From contig NZ_JAINZZ010000049.1 in assembly GCF_019890725.1 (NCBI RefSeq), positions 1 to 58,341 on the forward strand: a stretch of DNA of 58,341 nt, read 5' to 3'. The translations under genes were made by a program, and so were the position numbers. Numbering within the stretch: position 1 is the first letter of the stretch; every line of letters begins with the position of its first letter. Shown here piece by piece: positions 1 through 8,100 of the stretch. The DNA comes from Actinacidiphila acidipaludis. Its GTDB lineage: Bacteria; Actinomycetota; Actinomycetes; Streptomycetales; Streptomycetaceae. Under the pieces are notes generated by a model. It had not been told where the DNA came from. It searched no databases and worked only from the letters and a program-made list of their open reading frames with translations.

Positions 1-584
1 CGGCGGACCTCGTGGGTCTCGGCGGGGTGCATCGGGGTCTTGATGGTGCCCGGGGACACGGCGTTCACGCGGACGCCGCGGGTCGCGTACTCGATGGCCA
101 GGGACTTCGTGGCGGACTGCAGGCCGCCCTTGGTCAGCGAGGCCAGCACCGACGGGACGCGGGAGTCGGCGTTGTCGACCAGGCTGGTGGTGACGTTGAC
201 GACGTGACCGCCTCCCTGGGTGAGCATCCGACCGATCGCCAGCTGCGTGATGTGGAAGACGCCGGTGAGGTTGATACCCGTCACGGTGGCGTAGTCGTCC
301 GCGGTGTAGTCGGTGAACGGCTTGGCGACGAAGACGCCGGCGTTGTTGACCAGGGTGTCGACGCGCCCGAACCGCTCGACGGCGGCGGAGACGACGCGGT
401 CGGCGGTGGCCGGGTCGGCGATGTCGCCCTGGACCGTCACGAGGTCCGCGTCGCCCGAGGGGGCGATCGTGCGGGACGTGGCGACCACGGCCCAGCCGGC
501 CTTGCGGTAGGCCTCGACCAGTCCCGCGCCGATGCCCTGCGATGCGCCGGTGATGACTGCGACCTTCTGGTTCTGAGAGTTCAT
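1..584 (-). CDS. SDR-family oxidoreductase (partial, C-terminus beyond window)
   Basis: This is a cytoplasmic short-chain dehydrogenase/reductase, Rossmann fold; its substrate cannot be inferred. The ATG at 584 gives a protein opening with the dinucleotide-binding motif TGASQGIG, later NNAG, and near the left edge VSPGTIKTPM, so only about the last 50-60 residues are missing. The usual catalytic YxxxK is replaced: the lysine sits in ASLTKGG, with Ala where Tyr is expected. The closest family I know has this LTKGG variant, so it may be a non-classical or inactive SDR. A TetR gene lies just upstream on the same strand, and a palindrome similar to the one before tetR sits 43 bp upstream of the start, suggesting repression by that regulator. 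Confidence 0.9.
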   Translation of the reverse strand, partial: MNSQNQKVAVITGASQGIGAGLVEAYRKAGWAVVATSRTIAPSGDADLVTVQGDIADPATADRVVSAAVERFGRVDTLVNNAGVFVAKPFTDYTADDYATVTGINLTGVFHITQLAIGRMLTQGGGHVVNVTTSLVDNADSRVPSVLASLTKGGLQSATKSLAIEYATRGVRVNAVSPGTIKTPMHPAETHEVR

Positions 585-626
585 GGTGACCTTCGTCGTG
601 TGGGTTGGTGCGGTGGCGTTTCCCGG

Positions 627-650
627 TACTAGCCGACCGGTCAACTAATA
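627..650. promoter_or_regulatory. Palindromic operator upstream of the SDR gene
   Basis: The core TAGCCGACCGGTCAACTA at 630-647 is a palindrome of form TAGnnGACCGGTCnnCTA. The flanks at 627-628 and 649-650 extend the symmetry with one mismatched pair. A related sequence lies before the neighbouring tetR gene, so this is probably the TetR operator. The assignment is an inference from sequence. Confidence 0.6.
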
Positions 651-810
651 GAAGTAACGCACCCTCGCGACGTGAAGTCAAAGTTCCGGAGGGGTCCGCC
701 CAGGACCTGCTTCCTCCCAGGTGGGAGGCTGGGCCTCTCAGTGCGGGCAGGCGTCAGGACGGCCCGGCGAGAGGGGGTTGCGGGTGTGGGGCGGGGGCCG
801 GGCGGCGCGG

Positions 811-1428
811 TCAGGCCGCCGTGCCCGCGCCCGCCGCGTGGGCGCCCAGGATGGCGAGGCAGTTCCGCCAGAGCACGCCGAGCTGCTCACTGTCGTTGTA
901 GAGCTTGGCGAAGAGGACCTGGCCCTCGAGCTGGGCCACGATCGCTCGGGCGGCCTCGCGGGGGTCCGAGACGGCGATCTCGCCGCGCCGTGCTGCCTCG
1001 GAGACCACCTCGTGCACCATGTCGACCTGCGCCTCGAAAATGTGCTGCAGGCGCGCGCGGATCGGCTCCGCCTGGTTGCTCAGCTCCAGCGTCAGATTGC
1101 CGAACATGCAGCCGGTGACGGTGCCGCAGCTCCGCTGGCCGGCCTGCTGGCCCGCCTCCGTCTCCTCGAAGAGACTCCGCAGACGTTCGAGCGGGGCGGC
1201 GTCCGCGCTCAGGACACGGTCCCAGTCCGCGCGCTGGGCCTCCCAGTGCTCGTCGAGCACGGCCAGGCCGAGCGCCTCCTTGGAGTCGAAGAAGTAGTAG
1301 AAGCTGCCCTTCGGGACGCCGGCTTCCTTGCAGATCTCGGCGGTGCCCAGGGCGGAGTAGCCTCGCTGCGCCATGAGGGACTGAGCGGCGCCGAGGATCC
1401 TCTCGCGTGCGTTGCTGGTACGGCCCAT
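811..1428 (-). CDS. TetR-family transcriptional regulator
   Basis: A 205-residue TetR/AcrR repressor. The N-terminal helix-turn-helix is clear: RERILGAAQSLMAQRGYSAL, then TAEICKEAGVPKGSFYYFFDSKEAL (two adjacent stretches), residues about 9-57. The remainder is the helical ligand and dimerisation domain, with a single Cys pair region at SCGTVTGCMFGN. The start at 1428 fits the domain boundary. The gene reads toward the SDR gene (gap 226 bp), and both upstream regions contain GACCG-centred partial palindromes, so autoregulation and control of the SDR are likely. The inducer is unknown; in this family such pairs often respond to electrophiles or drugs. Confidence 0.93.
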   Translation of the reverse strand: MGRTSNARERILGAAQSLMAQRGYSALGTAEICKEAGVPKGSFYYFFDSKEALGLAVLDEHWEAQRADWDRVLSADAAPLERLRSLFEETEAGQQAGQRSCGTVTGCMFGNLTLELSNQAEPIRARLQHIFEAQVDMVHEVVSEAARRGEIAVSDPREAARAIVAQLEGQVLFAKLYNDSEQLGVLWRNCLAILGAHAAGAGTAA

Positions 1429-1435
1429 ATCACCA

Positions 1436-1459
1436 ATATACGACCGACCGTCTACTTAT
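1436..1459. promoter_or_regulatory. Possible TetR autoregulatory site
   Basis: The segment just upstream of the tetR start contains ACGACCGACCGTCTACTTAT. It aligns with the SDR-upstream palindrome (GACCG, TCnACTnAT) when one base is gapped. The symmetry is poorer, so it is only a candidate. Confidence 0.35.
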
Positions 1460-1519
1460 GTCTGTGGTCCAGCGCTCATGAGTGGCCGCAGCGGTCGGAC
1501 GGCCGGGGCCGCCCTCCCG

Positions 1520-2443
1520 CTAGTGCTTCCGCTGGGCGTCCGTGCCGGTCCCGCTCACCGAGCCCGTGCCGCCGTCCGCCGCCGCGGGTGCGTTCTGGGT
1601 GCCGAGTAGGTCGAGAAGCACCATGGCGTCGTGGTCGGCGCTGCCCGCCTCGGCGTAGTAGACGACCAGACGGTGGCCCGGGGTGTCCTCGAGCTGCATG
1701 GGCTGATAGCCCAGCGTCAGATCGCCGACCTGGGGGTGACGGAAGCGCTTGGTCCCCGCGCGGTGGGCGCGGACGTCGTAACGCTCCCACAGGTGGGCGA
1801 AGTCGGAACTCTTGAGCAGCAGCTCGCCGACGAGCTGGGCGAGGTCCGGGGCGTCCGGGTCGGTGCCCGCCAGCGCCCGCAGCCGGGCCACGCACCCGCG
1901 GATCTGGCCCTCCCAGTCGGGGAACACGTCCCGGGCGGCCGGGTGGAGGAAGTAGTACCGGGCGAGGTTGCGCTGCTTGGCCGGCCAGTCGTCGATGCCG
2001 GCGTACAGCGCCAGACCGCCGGGGTTGGCGGCGAGGACGTCCAGGGTGCGGCTGAGCACGTAGGCGGGGCTCGGCCGCAGGTTCTCCAGCATCAGCCTGA
2101 TGCCGGGCCGCACGGTACGGCTCGGCGCCGTCGGCGGCTCCGGGGCGATCCGCGCGGCCCGCGCGGCGAGCTGCCGCAGATGCTCGTGCTCGTCCCCCTC
2201 CAGCCGCAGCGCGCGGGCCAGCGAGTCGACGACCGCGGGGCTCGGGTGCGTCTCCCTGCCGCGTTCCAGCCGGGTGTAGTAGTCGATACTGACGCCGGCG
2301 AGCGTGGCGAGTTCCTCGCGGCGCAGCCCCGGGGTGCGGCGCACCCCCGGACCCGTCGGCAGGCCCACCTCGGCAGGCGTGAGCTGCGTCCTGCGCGCCC
2401 GCAGGAACCGCGCCATGTCGTTGCTGTGCTGGTCAGGGGTCAC
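1520..2443 (-). CDS. Helix-turn-helix regulator with MmyB-like ligand-binding domain
   Basis: A 307-residue DNA-binding protein. Residues about 10-80 form an XRE-type helix-turn-helix (RREELATLAGVSIDYYTRLE). The rest matches the MmyB-like PAS-type domain (RPSPAYVLSRTLDVLAANP, RNLARYYFLHP, VGELLLKSSDFAHLWERYDV, GYQPMQLEDTPGHRLVVYYA) typical of actinobacterial regulators that control a neighbouring oxidoreductase. The assumed GTG start at 2443 has a purine run very close by; ATG at 2416 is an alternative that keeps the whole domain. It is divergent from the aldo/keto reductase at 2667, the likely target. The C-terminal tail is low complexity (Gly/Thr/Ser). Confidence 0.92.
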   Translation of the reverse strand: MTPDQHSNDMARFLRARRTQLTPAEVGLPTGPGVRRTPGLRREELATLAGVSIDYYTRLERGRETHPSPAVVDSLARALRLEGDEHEHLRQLAARAARIAPEPPTAPSRTVRPGIRLMLENLRPSPAYVLSRTLDVLAANPGGLALYAGIDDWPAKQRNLARYYFLHPAARDVFPDWEGQIRGCVARLRALAGTDPDAPDLAQLVGELLLKSSDFAHLWERYDVRAHRAGTKRFRHPQVGDLTLGYQPMQLEDTPGHRLVVYYAEAGSADHDAMVLLDLLGTQNAPAAADGGTGSVSGTGTDAQRKH

Positions 2444-2666
2444 CTTTCCAGCATGCCAGCCCTTCGTCGCGGAGCGGACCGGCTCTGGGGGGCCGTGTCA
2501 CTCCCTGGAACGCCGCTCCCCGGTACCGCTCGACCTGCCACTCGGCCCCGTCACGCGCGACGGTGGGGGAGCCGCACAGGATCCGTCGATCCGGCGGCGA
2601 CTCCGCACGGGCTGTGATCACCGCGATCAGGCAGCCCTCCGAACCGGTACGAGAGCAGAGCACACC

Positions 2667-3641
2667 ATGCGCAACACCACCCTCGGCATCAACGGCCCCG
2701 AGGTCGGCGTCATCGGTCTGGGCGCCATGGGCATGACCTTCGCCTACGACATGGCGACCCCGCGTGACGAAGCGACGTCCATCTCCGTGATCCACCAGGC
2801 GCTCGACCTGGGGGTGACCCTGATCGACACCGCCGACGTCTACGGCCCCTACACCAACGAGGAACTCGTCGGCCGGGCCCTGGCCGGCCGGCGCGACCGT
2901 GCGGTGATCGCCACCAAGGTGGGCATGGAGGCCATCGACCCGACCGGCGGCCCCGGCGGCTCCCCGCTCGTGAAGCCCAACGGCCGTCCCGAGCACGTCC
3001 GTTCGGCCATCGACGACAGCCTCCGCCGTCTGGGCACCGACCACATCGAGCTGTACCAGCTTCACCGCGTGGACCCCGAAGTGCCGCTCGAGGAGACCTG
3101 GGGCGCCCTGGCCGAGGCCGTGCAGGCCGGCAAGGCCGGCCACATCGGCCTGTCCGAGGTGAGCGTCGAGCAGATCAAGCGTGCCCAGGCCATCCACCCG
3201 GTCACCACCGTGCAGTCCGAGTTCTCGCTGTGGACGCGTGACGTGCAGGCCGAGGTCCTGCCGTACTGCGTGGAGCAGGGCATCGGCCTCCTGCCGTACT
3301 CCCCGCTGGGCCGCGGCTTCCTGGTCGGACGGTTCGCGTCCTTCGACGAACTCCCGCAGAACGACCAGCGCCGCCGCCTGCCGCGCTTCCAGCAGGAGAA
3401 CCTGCGGGCCAACCTGGCCATCGCGGGCAAGGTCCGCGAGGTCGCCGAGCGGACCGGGTTCACCCCGGCACAGGTCGCGCTCGCCTGGCTGCTCGCGCAG
3501 GGGCCGCACGTCGTCCCGATCCCGGGCACGAAGACCCCGAAGTACCTCGCCGACAACGTAAGCGCCGCTGACGTCCGCCTGTCCGCGGAAGACCTCGCCG
3601 AGCTCGACGCGATCCCGGCGCCGGAGGGCGCCCGCTACTGA
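2667..3641 (+). CDS. Aldo/keto reductase
   Basis: A 324-residue NADPH-dependent aldo/keto reductase with a TIM barrel fold, cytoplasmic. The catalytic tetrad is visible as D54, Y59 (LIDTADVYG), K84 (ATKVG) and H133 (LYQLHRVD). The NADP-binding tail PIPGTKTPKYLADNV follows near residue 300. The ATG at 2667 is chosen because the conserved domain starts there; the longer in-frame reading from 2304 crosses the divergent promoter. It is divergent from the MmyB-type regulator, a pairing common in streptomycetes, so it is probably induced through that regulator by a small aldehyde or quinone. The physiological substrate is not determinable. Confidence 0.95.
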   Translation: MRNTTLGINGPEVGVIGLGAMGMTFAYDMATPRDEATSISVIHQALDLGVTLIDTADVYGPYTNEELVGRALAGRRDRAVIATKVGMEAIDPTGGPGGSPLVKPNGRPEHVRSAIDDSLRRLGTDHIELYQLHRVDPEVPLEETWGALAEAVQAGKAGHIGLSEVSVEQIKRAQAIHPVTTVQSEFSLWTRDVQAEVLPYCVEQGIGLLPYSPLGRGFLVGRFASFDELPQNDQRRRLPRFQQENLRANLAIAGKVREVAERTGFTPAQVALAWLLAQGPHVVPIPGTKTPKYLADNVSAADVRLSAEDLAELDAIPAPEGARY

Positions 3642-3755
3642 GAGTTGGCCGGCGCGGCGGGGGAGTCCGTCCCCCGCCGCGGCACCGGGCGGGTCGACGC
3701 GTCAACGGCCGGAGAACCGAAGGACGACGGCCCGGCGGCCGGGCCAGGTCGGCGG

Positions 3756-4112
3756 ATGAGCGATCTTCGGGCGCGGCACCGGGAAGCGACGGCAGTGGCG
3801 ACGGCCCTAGTGACGTCGGTCGACCAGGTGGCGCTCGGCGTGCCGATCCCCTGCGGGCACTGGGATCTGCGGCAGCTGCCGGCACACATGACCGGCCAGA
3901 ACCACGGCTTCGCGGCCGCGGCCCGGGGTGAGGCAGAGGTGCTGAGCGCCACGGTTCCGATCGCCCTCGCCGTGCGCCAGGGCGACGACGCCGGCCGGAC
4001 GGACCGCGCGGCCTTCGCGCCGGTCGTGCCGGCCGCCGAGGACGCGCCGACGCTGGACCGCATCGTCGCCGTCCTCGGCCGCGACCCCGGCTGGACACCT
4101 CCGGCGGTCTGA
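3756..4112 (+). CDS. TIGR03086-like metal-binding protein with internal deletion
   Basis: A 118-residue protein resembling both ends of the DinB-like TIGR03086/maleylpyruvate-isomerase N-terminal family. The N-terminal part has the PTPC-type loop (VPIPCGHWDLRQLPAHMTGQNHGFAAAARGE) and the C-terminal signature AAFAPVV...LDRIVAVLGRDPGWTPP ends the protein exactly as in the family. Full members run to about 190-200 residues. Here the central helices (roughly 70-80 residues) are absent although the frame is kept, so this is either a degraded gene or a minimal variant. It follows the aldo/keto reductase by 114 bp and converges on the flavoprotein gene 5 bp away. Confidence 0.6.
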   Translation: MSDLRARHREATAVATALVTSVDQVALGVPIPCGHWDLRQLPAHMTGQNHGFAAAARGEAEVLSATVPIALAVRQGDDAGRTDRAAFAPVVPAAEDAPTLDRIVAVLGRDPGWTPPAV

Positions 4113-4117
4113 CGGAA

Positions 4118-5515
4118 TCAGCGGCGTCGTCGGCCGATCGGCGCCGGAGTGAGCCGGACCAGCGTGTTCAGGACGTGGTCGATCCCGTCCCGGGACGGCT
4201 CGTCCGTCAGGTTCGTCAGCAGCCGGGCCAGCCCCCCGATGAGCGCGGGACGGCCGGTGATGTAGTGGTTGAGCAGGGGTGCGAAGCCCGCGCGGCTCAG
4301 GACGTACGTCGCGGCGAAGTTGCCCAGCCGGTAGTAGCGGCCCCACCGGCGGTTCAGCTCGTCCGGATATCCCCGAAGTACCCGCTCGCGGCCCGGTCCC
4401 TCGGGACGGGTCAGGGCCAGCGCGGCCACCTCGGCCGCGGCCTCGCCCGACTCCATCGCCTGGCAGATGCCCTCGCCGCTCCAGGGGCTGATCGAGCCCG
4501 CGCTGTCACCCACGAGCAGCAGCCCCCGCCCGTACTGCGGACGGCGGTTGAGGCCCATCGGCAGCGCCGCGCTGCGCACCGGGCCGTCCGCGCCCGCGTC
4601 GTCCAGTCCCCATTCCGGCGGTGTCTGGGCCAGCCACGCGTTCATGGACCCGCGCAGGTCGGCCGAGCGCTGGTGACGGCGCGTCAGCAGGCCGAGACCG
4701 ACGTTCACCCGGCCGTCGCCCATCGGGAAGATCCAGCCGTAGCCGGGCAGCCGGTGACCGGTGGCGGGGTGCCGCACGTCGGCCCACAGCTCCAGATACT
4801 CCTCGCTCGAGCGCAGCGGGCTGCGATAGTAGCGGCGGACCGCGGTGGCCATCGGACGGTTCTGGTCGCGGTGCGCGCCCAGGGAGACCGCCAGCCGCGC
4901 CGAGGCGCCGTCGGCCGCGACGACCAGCGGTGCGCGGTGCACCACCGGTTCGCCGTCGGGTCCCGCGGCGGCCCGCACGCCCACGACGCGCCCGGCGCGG
5001 TCGGTGAGCGGGGCGGTCACCTTGACACCGGTGTGCAGGCGGGCACCGGCCGCCTGGGCGTGCCGGACGAGGATCTCGTCGAAGTCGTGGCGCGTCCGGG
5101 TGAGTCCGAAGTCGGGGAAGCGGGCCAGCACCGGCCAGTCGATGAGGACGTCACGGTCGCCGCAGACCCAGCGCATGCCACGGGAGCGGTGCCAGCCCTC
5201 GCCGGTGATGTCGACGCCCATCCGTACGAGCTGGTGGACGGCGCGTGGTGTGAGGCCGTCGCCGCAGACCTTCTCCCGGGGGAACTCGTCCTTCTCCAGC
5301 AGCAGGACGTCCACGCCGGCGCGGGCGAGGTGGAAGGCCGTGCTGGAGCCGGCCGGTCCCGCGCCCACGACGATGACCTGAGCGTCCTGGGCGGTGGTGA
5401 GGTCGCCCGGCCGGGCGGCCCGGGGCTGCGGGGTGGCGTCCGGTTCGCGCGAATGCCCGGGCGTCTTCGGGTGCTGCGAGTCGTTCTTGTCCCTTGCGTC
5501 GTCCACGTCACCCAT
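4118..5515 (-). CDS. Geranylgeranyl reductase family FAD-dependent oxidoreductase
   Basis: A 465-residue flavoprotein of the geranylgeranyl-reductase/PHBH superfamily, which reduces isoprenoid double bonds (for example menaquinone side chains or lipid precursors) or acts as a related monooxygenase. Visible motifs are the FAD GAGPAGSSTAFHLARAG (residues about 52-68), the VCGDG loop, VAADGASARLA, and GDSAGSISPWSGEGICQAMESG near 340. The ATG at 5515 is preceded by a strong GGAGGGG ribosome site, so a longer reading to 5641 is rejected. It lies 115 bp downstream of the metallophosphoesterase. The polar first 45 residues (many D, K, Q) are not conserved in the family. Confidence 0.9.
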   Translation of the reverse strand: MGDVDDARDKNDSQHPKTPGHSREPDATPQPRAARPGDLTTAQDAQVIVVGAGPAGSSTAFHLARAGVDVLLLEKDEFPREKVCGDGLTPRAVHQLVRMGVDITGEGWHRSRGMRWVCGDRDVLIDWPVLARFPDFGLTRTRHDFDEILVRHAQAAGARLHTGVKVTAPLTDRAGRVVGVRAAAGPDGEPVVHRAPLVVAADGASARLAVSLGAHRDQNRPMATAVRRYYRSPLRSSEEYLELWADVRHPATGHRLPGYGWIFPMGDGRVNVGLGLLTRRHQRSADLRGSMNAWLAQTPPEWGLDDAGADGPVRSAALPMGLNRRPQYGRGLLLVGDSAGSISPWSGEGICQAMESGEAAAEVAALALTRPEGPGRERVLRGYPDELNRRWGRYYRLGNFAATYVLSRAGFAPLLNHYITGRPALIGGLARLLTNLTDEPSRDGIDHVLNTLVRLTPAPIGRRRR

Positions 5516-5630
5516 CGCTACCCCTCCGGGCGGTCCTCGAAGCGGAAGTTGCGGCAGGTGAGGTGTGGGGTCTGTGGAAATGCGGTGCCGTGTACGGCCG
5601 GGAGGCGGCCCTCCGGCGTCCTCGCCCGGC

Positions 5631-6212
5631 TCATCGGGCACGGTCGGGGCCCGGGCCCGCCGTACCGGAGTCGCCCGCGCGGCGTCCGCCGGCGCTTGGC
5701 TGCGCGGCCGGCGTGCGGGGCGGAAGGCGGTGCAAACGGACGTCGGAGAGCGCGCCGTTGCGCGCCGTCGCGGTCATGTACGTGCAGTGGGGCTGCCGCC
5801 TGCGGTCGGTGGGCGAGCCGGGGTTGAGCAGCCGCAGGCCGCAGCCGGCCGTGGTGTCCCACGGGATGTGGCTGTGCCCGAAGACCAGGACGTCGGCGTC
5901 GCCGTACAGCTCCGCGCAGCGCTCCTCACGCCCCCGGGCCGGCCCGGTCTCGTGCACCACCGCGAACCGCACGCCCGCGAACTCGACGCGCGCGATCTCC
6001 GGCAGGCGGGCCCGCAGCCCCGGCCCGTCGTTGTTGCCGTACACCGCGACCAGCCGGCGGGCCCGGGCCTCGAACAGGTCGAGCGTGGCCTCGTCCACCC
6101 AGTCGCCCGCGTGGAACACGACATCGGCCGCGTCCATCGCGGCCAGCAGCTCGTCCGGCAACCGGCGCGCCCGCTTGGGCACGTGCGTGTCCGTCGTCAG
6201 CACCAGCCGCAC
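5631..6212 (-). CDS. Metallophosphoesterase, YfcE/MJ0936-like
   Basis: A 193-residue calcineurin-like phosphodiesterase. The metal-binding series is complete: DTH in TTDTHVP near the N-terminus, GDWVD, GNND, then FGHSHIPW followed by LLNPGSPTDRR. The reaction is hydrolysis of phosphodiesters or nucleotides with a di-metal centre; the natural substrate is unknown. GTG at 6212 is selected because the fold begins with VRLVLTTDTH and a GGAGGG sequence stands 5 bp upstream; the ATG at 6263 adds a glycine-rich leader. The C-terminal 40 residues are low-complexity Pro/Arg/Gly and overlap only non-coding sequence upstream of the flavoprotein gene. Confidence 0.88.
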   Translation of the reverse strand: MRLVLTTDTHVPKRARRLPDELLAAMDAADVVFHAGDWVDEATLDLFEARARRLVAVYGNNDGPGLRARLPEIARVEFAGVRFAVVHETGPARGREERCAELYGDADVLVFGHSHIPWDTTAGCGLRLLNPGSPTDRRRQPHCTYMTATARNGALSDVRLHRLPPRTPAAQPSAGGRRAGDSGTAGPGPDRAR

Positions 6213-6395
6213 CCCACACCCTCCACCACCTCGACACCCAGCCTCCAACCCCGACCTTCCCACGCCGGTGCTTTACCAGCCCCGCTGACGGCGTGTCGGC
6301 GCGTGCCGCGGACAGCGGAGACGTCCGACGGACCACGGCGCCCCGCTACGTGGCCGGCCTGTCGCTGCCGTCTGCTTGGATGCGGCCCAGAGCTG

Positions 6396-7229
6396 TCAGG
6401 CCGGCGGTGGCGTCGGGACTCGGAGGTCGGCGAGGACGGCGAAGTGGTCGGAGGGCCAGGTGCCGGCGACGGGGGTGTCGCCGGCGCGGCGGACGGCCAG
6501 GACGGAGCCGAGGCCGTCGGCGGGGGGCGGCCCGACGTGGATGTAGTCGACGCGAACGCCGGGTTCGAAGCCCGCCGCGACATGGGGATTGGCCGGGCTC
6601 CAGGTCGCTGACGGCTGCGCGGGGTCCGCGTACTCCCAGGCGTCGAAGAGGACCCTGCCGGGAACCGCGGGGGCCGTCTTGTACCCGCCGAACAGCCGCA
6701 CCTCGTCGGAGTCCGGCCACGCGTTGAAGTCCCCGGTGACCACGGGCGGGAAGCCGGTGCCACCGCAGCGCGCCGCGACGAACCCGGCGAGCGCCCGGAC
6801 CTGCCGGCAGCGCAACGCCGACGCGTCGAGAGCCGCGGAGAGGTGCGCGGTGAAGAACGGCACCTGGTGCCGAGGAGCGTCGACACGGGCGTAGAGGGCG
6901 GCGCGGCCGTCATCCTCGCCCGGGCCGGACGGCAGCTCCAGGGTCGCGTGCTCGGTGATCGGCCACCGGCTCAGTACGGCGTTGCCGATGCCGACATGCG
7001 CGTCACCCAGACGCCGTTGCCAGGACTGCGGCGCGCGGGACGGCGCGAACGTCCCGTGCATGCCGAGGCGGGACGCCAGCCACCCGGCCAGGTCCTCCCC
7101 ATCGGCGGCCCACACCTCCTGCAGGCCGACGATGTCGGGCCGCAGCTCGTCCAGCACCGTGAGAATGGCCTCGCGCCGTTCCTGCCACGGACCGAAGCGC
7201 CACCACAGGTTCCACGTCAGCACGCGCAT
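6396..7229 (-). CDS. Endonuclease/exonuclease/phosphatase family protein
   Basis: A 277-residue member of the DNase I-like superfamily. It starts MRVLTWNLWWRFGPW, contains the catalytic metal ligand in IVGLQEVWA, the VVTGDFNAWPDS motif around residue 180, and ends with WPSDHFAVLADL carrying the catalytic His. No signal peptide is seen, so it should act in the cytoplasm on nucleic acid, phosphoinositide-like or other phosphodiester substrates. The ATG at 7229 begins the fold directly; the longer reading to 7565 overlaps the GntR gene. It reads in the same direction as the GntR gene, 34 bp downstream of it, so the two may be co-transcribed. Confidence 0.9.
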   Translation of the reverse strand: MRVLTWNLWWRFGPWQERREAILTVLDELRPDIVGLQEVWAADGEDLAGWLASRLGMHGTFAPSRAPQSWQRRLGDAHVGIGNAVLSRWPITEHATLELPSGPGEDDGRAALYARVDAPRHQVPFFTAHLSAALDASALRCRQVRALAGFVAARCGGTGFPPVVTGDFNAWPDSDEVRLFGGYKTAPAVPGRVLFDAWEYADPAQPSATWSPANPHVAAGFEPGVRVDYIHVGPPPADGLGSVLAVRRAGDTPVAGTWPSDHFAVLADLRVPTPPPA

Positions 7230-7263
7230 GCCGGGTACCGCCCTTCCTCGCCCGGGACGGCGG

Positions 7264-8016
7264 TCAGGTCTGGGGCGAGGTGGTCCGGGTGGCGGCCCAT
7301 TGGCCGATGCGGGCCGAGATGTCGGCGAAGTGCTCGGCGATGCTGGCGGCCGCCGCGTCGGGGTCTCGGGCCTCGAGGGCGGCCAGTACCTGGCCGTGCT
7401 GCCGCACCACGTGCTCGTGGTCGGTGCGCGGCTTGGCCATGTCGGCCTCGAGCTGCCGGTAGACGTCCCAGAACAGCGCGATGAGCTGGAGCGCCAGCTC
7501 GTTGCCGAGTGGTTCGTACAGCAGCTCGTGGAAGCGGCGGTCGTGGCCGGCCCGGCCCTCGTCACCGCCGGCGGCGAGCGCCTCCAGCTCGTCCCGCAGC
7601 CGGTCCAGATCCGCCCGGCTCAGTTCGCGGGCGGCCCGGCGGATCAGCCCGCTCTCCAGCAGTGCCCGCACCTCGACGATGTCCAGCAGCGCCCGCGGGT
7701 TCTCGCGGCGCACCCCCAGACGGGAGTGGAACAGCAGGCCGGGTGCGAGCGAGCGCAGCGCCCCGGTGCCCACGTAGGTGCCGTAGCCGTGCCGGACGTC
7801 CACGATGCCGAGCGCCTGCAGGCCCTTGAGCGCCTCCCGCACCGAGTTGCGGCTGACGCCGAGCGTGCGCATCAGCTCGGGCTCCGGCGGCAGGGGGTCG
7901 CCCGGGTCGAGGTCCATCGCGACGACCATGTCGACGATCCGGTCCTGGACCGAAGGCGGCCGCAGCCTCTCCGGCACCGGCGACACCGTGGCGGGGGGCT
8001 TGCGCTGCGCTGGCAT
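7264..8016 (-). CDS. FadR-type GntR-family regulator (probable sialic acid regulator)
   Basis: A 250-residue regulator. The winged helix at residues about 24-90 is typical (VQDRIVDMVVAMDLDPGDPLPPE; MRTLGVSRNSVREALKGLQALG). The C-terminal FCD ligand domain carries the usual metal-binding His/Asp residues (ALLESGLIRRAA, HDRRFHELLYEPLGN, HEHVVRQHGQVLAAL). It is divergent from the NanT-like transporter gene with an 84-bp intergenic region that holds three GTAGGA half-sites. NanR of Escherichia coli belongs to the same subfamily, so the likely role is repression of transporter and lyase until the sugar acid is present. The ligand is an inference from the neighbours. Confidence 0.9.
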   Translation of the reverse strand: MPAQRKPPATVSPVPERLRPPSVQDRIVDMVVAMDLDPGDPLPPEPELMRTLGVSRNSVREALKGLQALGIVDVRHGYGTYVGTGALRSLAPGLLFHSRLGVRRENPRALLDIVEVRALLESGLIRRAARELSRADLDRLRDELEALAAGGDEGRAGHDRRFHELLYEPLGNELALQLIALFWDVYRQLEADMAKPRTDHEHVVRQHGQVLAALEARDPDAAAASIAEHFADISARIGQWAATRTTSPQT

Positions 8017-8036
8017 GGAGCCTAGGTTACCGCCAC

Positions 8037-8066
8037 GGTAGGACGTCGGACATCCTACGTCCTACC
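8037..8066. promoter_or_regulatory. GntR operator, inverted GTAGGA repeats
   Basis: GGTAGGACGT at 8037-8046 and ACGTCCTACC at 8057-8066 are perfect 10-bp inverted repeats. A third half-site, TCCTAC at 8053-8058, overlaps the right arm in tandem. The cluster lies midway between the divergent gntR and transporter genes. Binding by the adjacent GntR protein is inferred. Confidence 0.65.
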
Positions 8067-8100
8067 TTCCCGCCCACCTGCTCTCGAGGATGCGAGCCGC

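Noticed and set aside
4175..5827. 550-codon plus-strand frame over the flavoprotein and phosphoesterase genes
   Set aside because: It is antisense to genes with complete FAD and metal motifs and has no domain.
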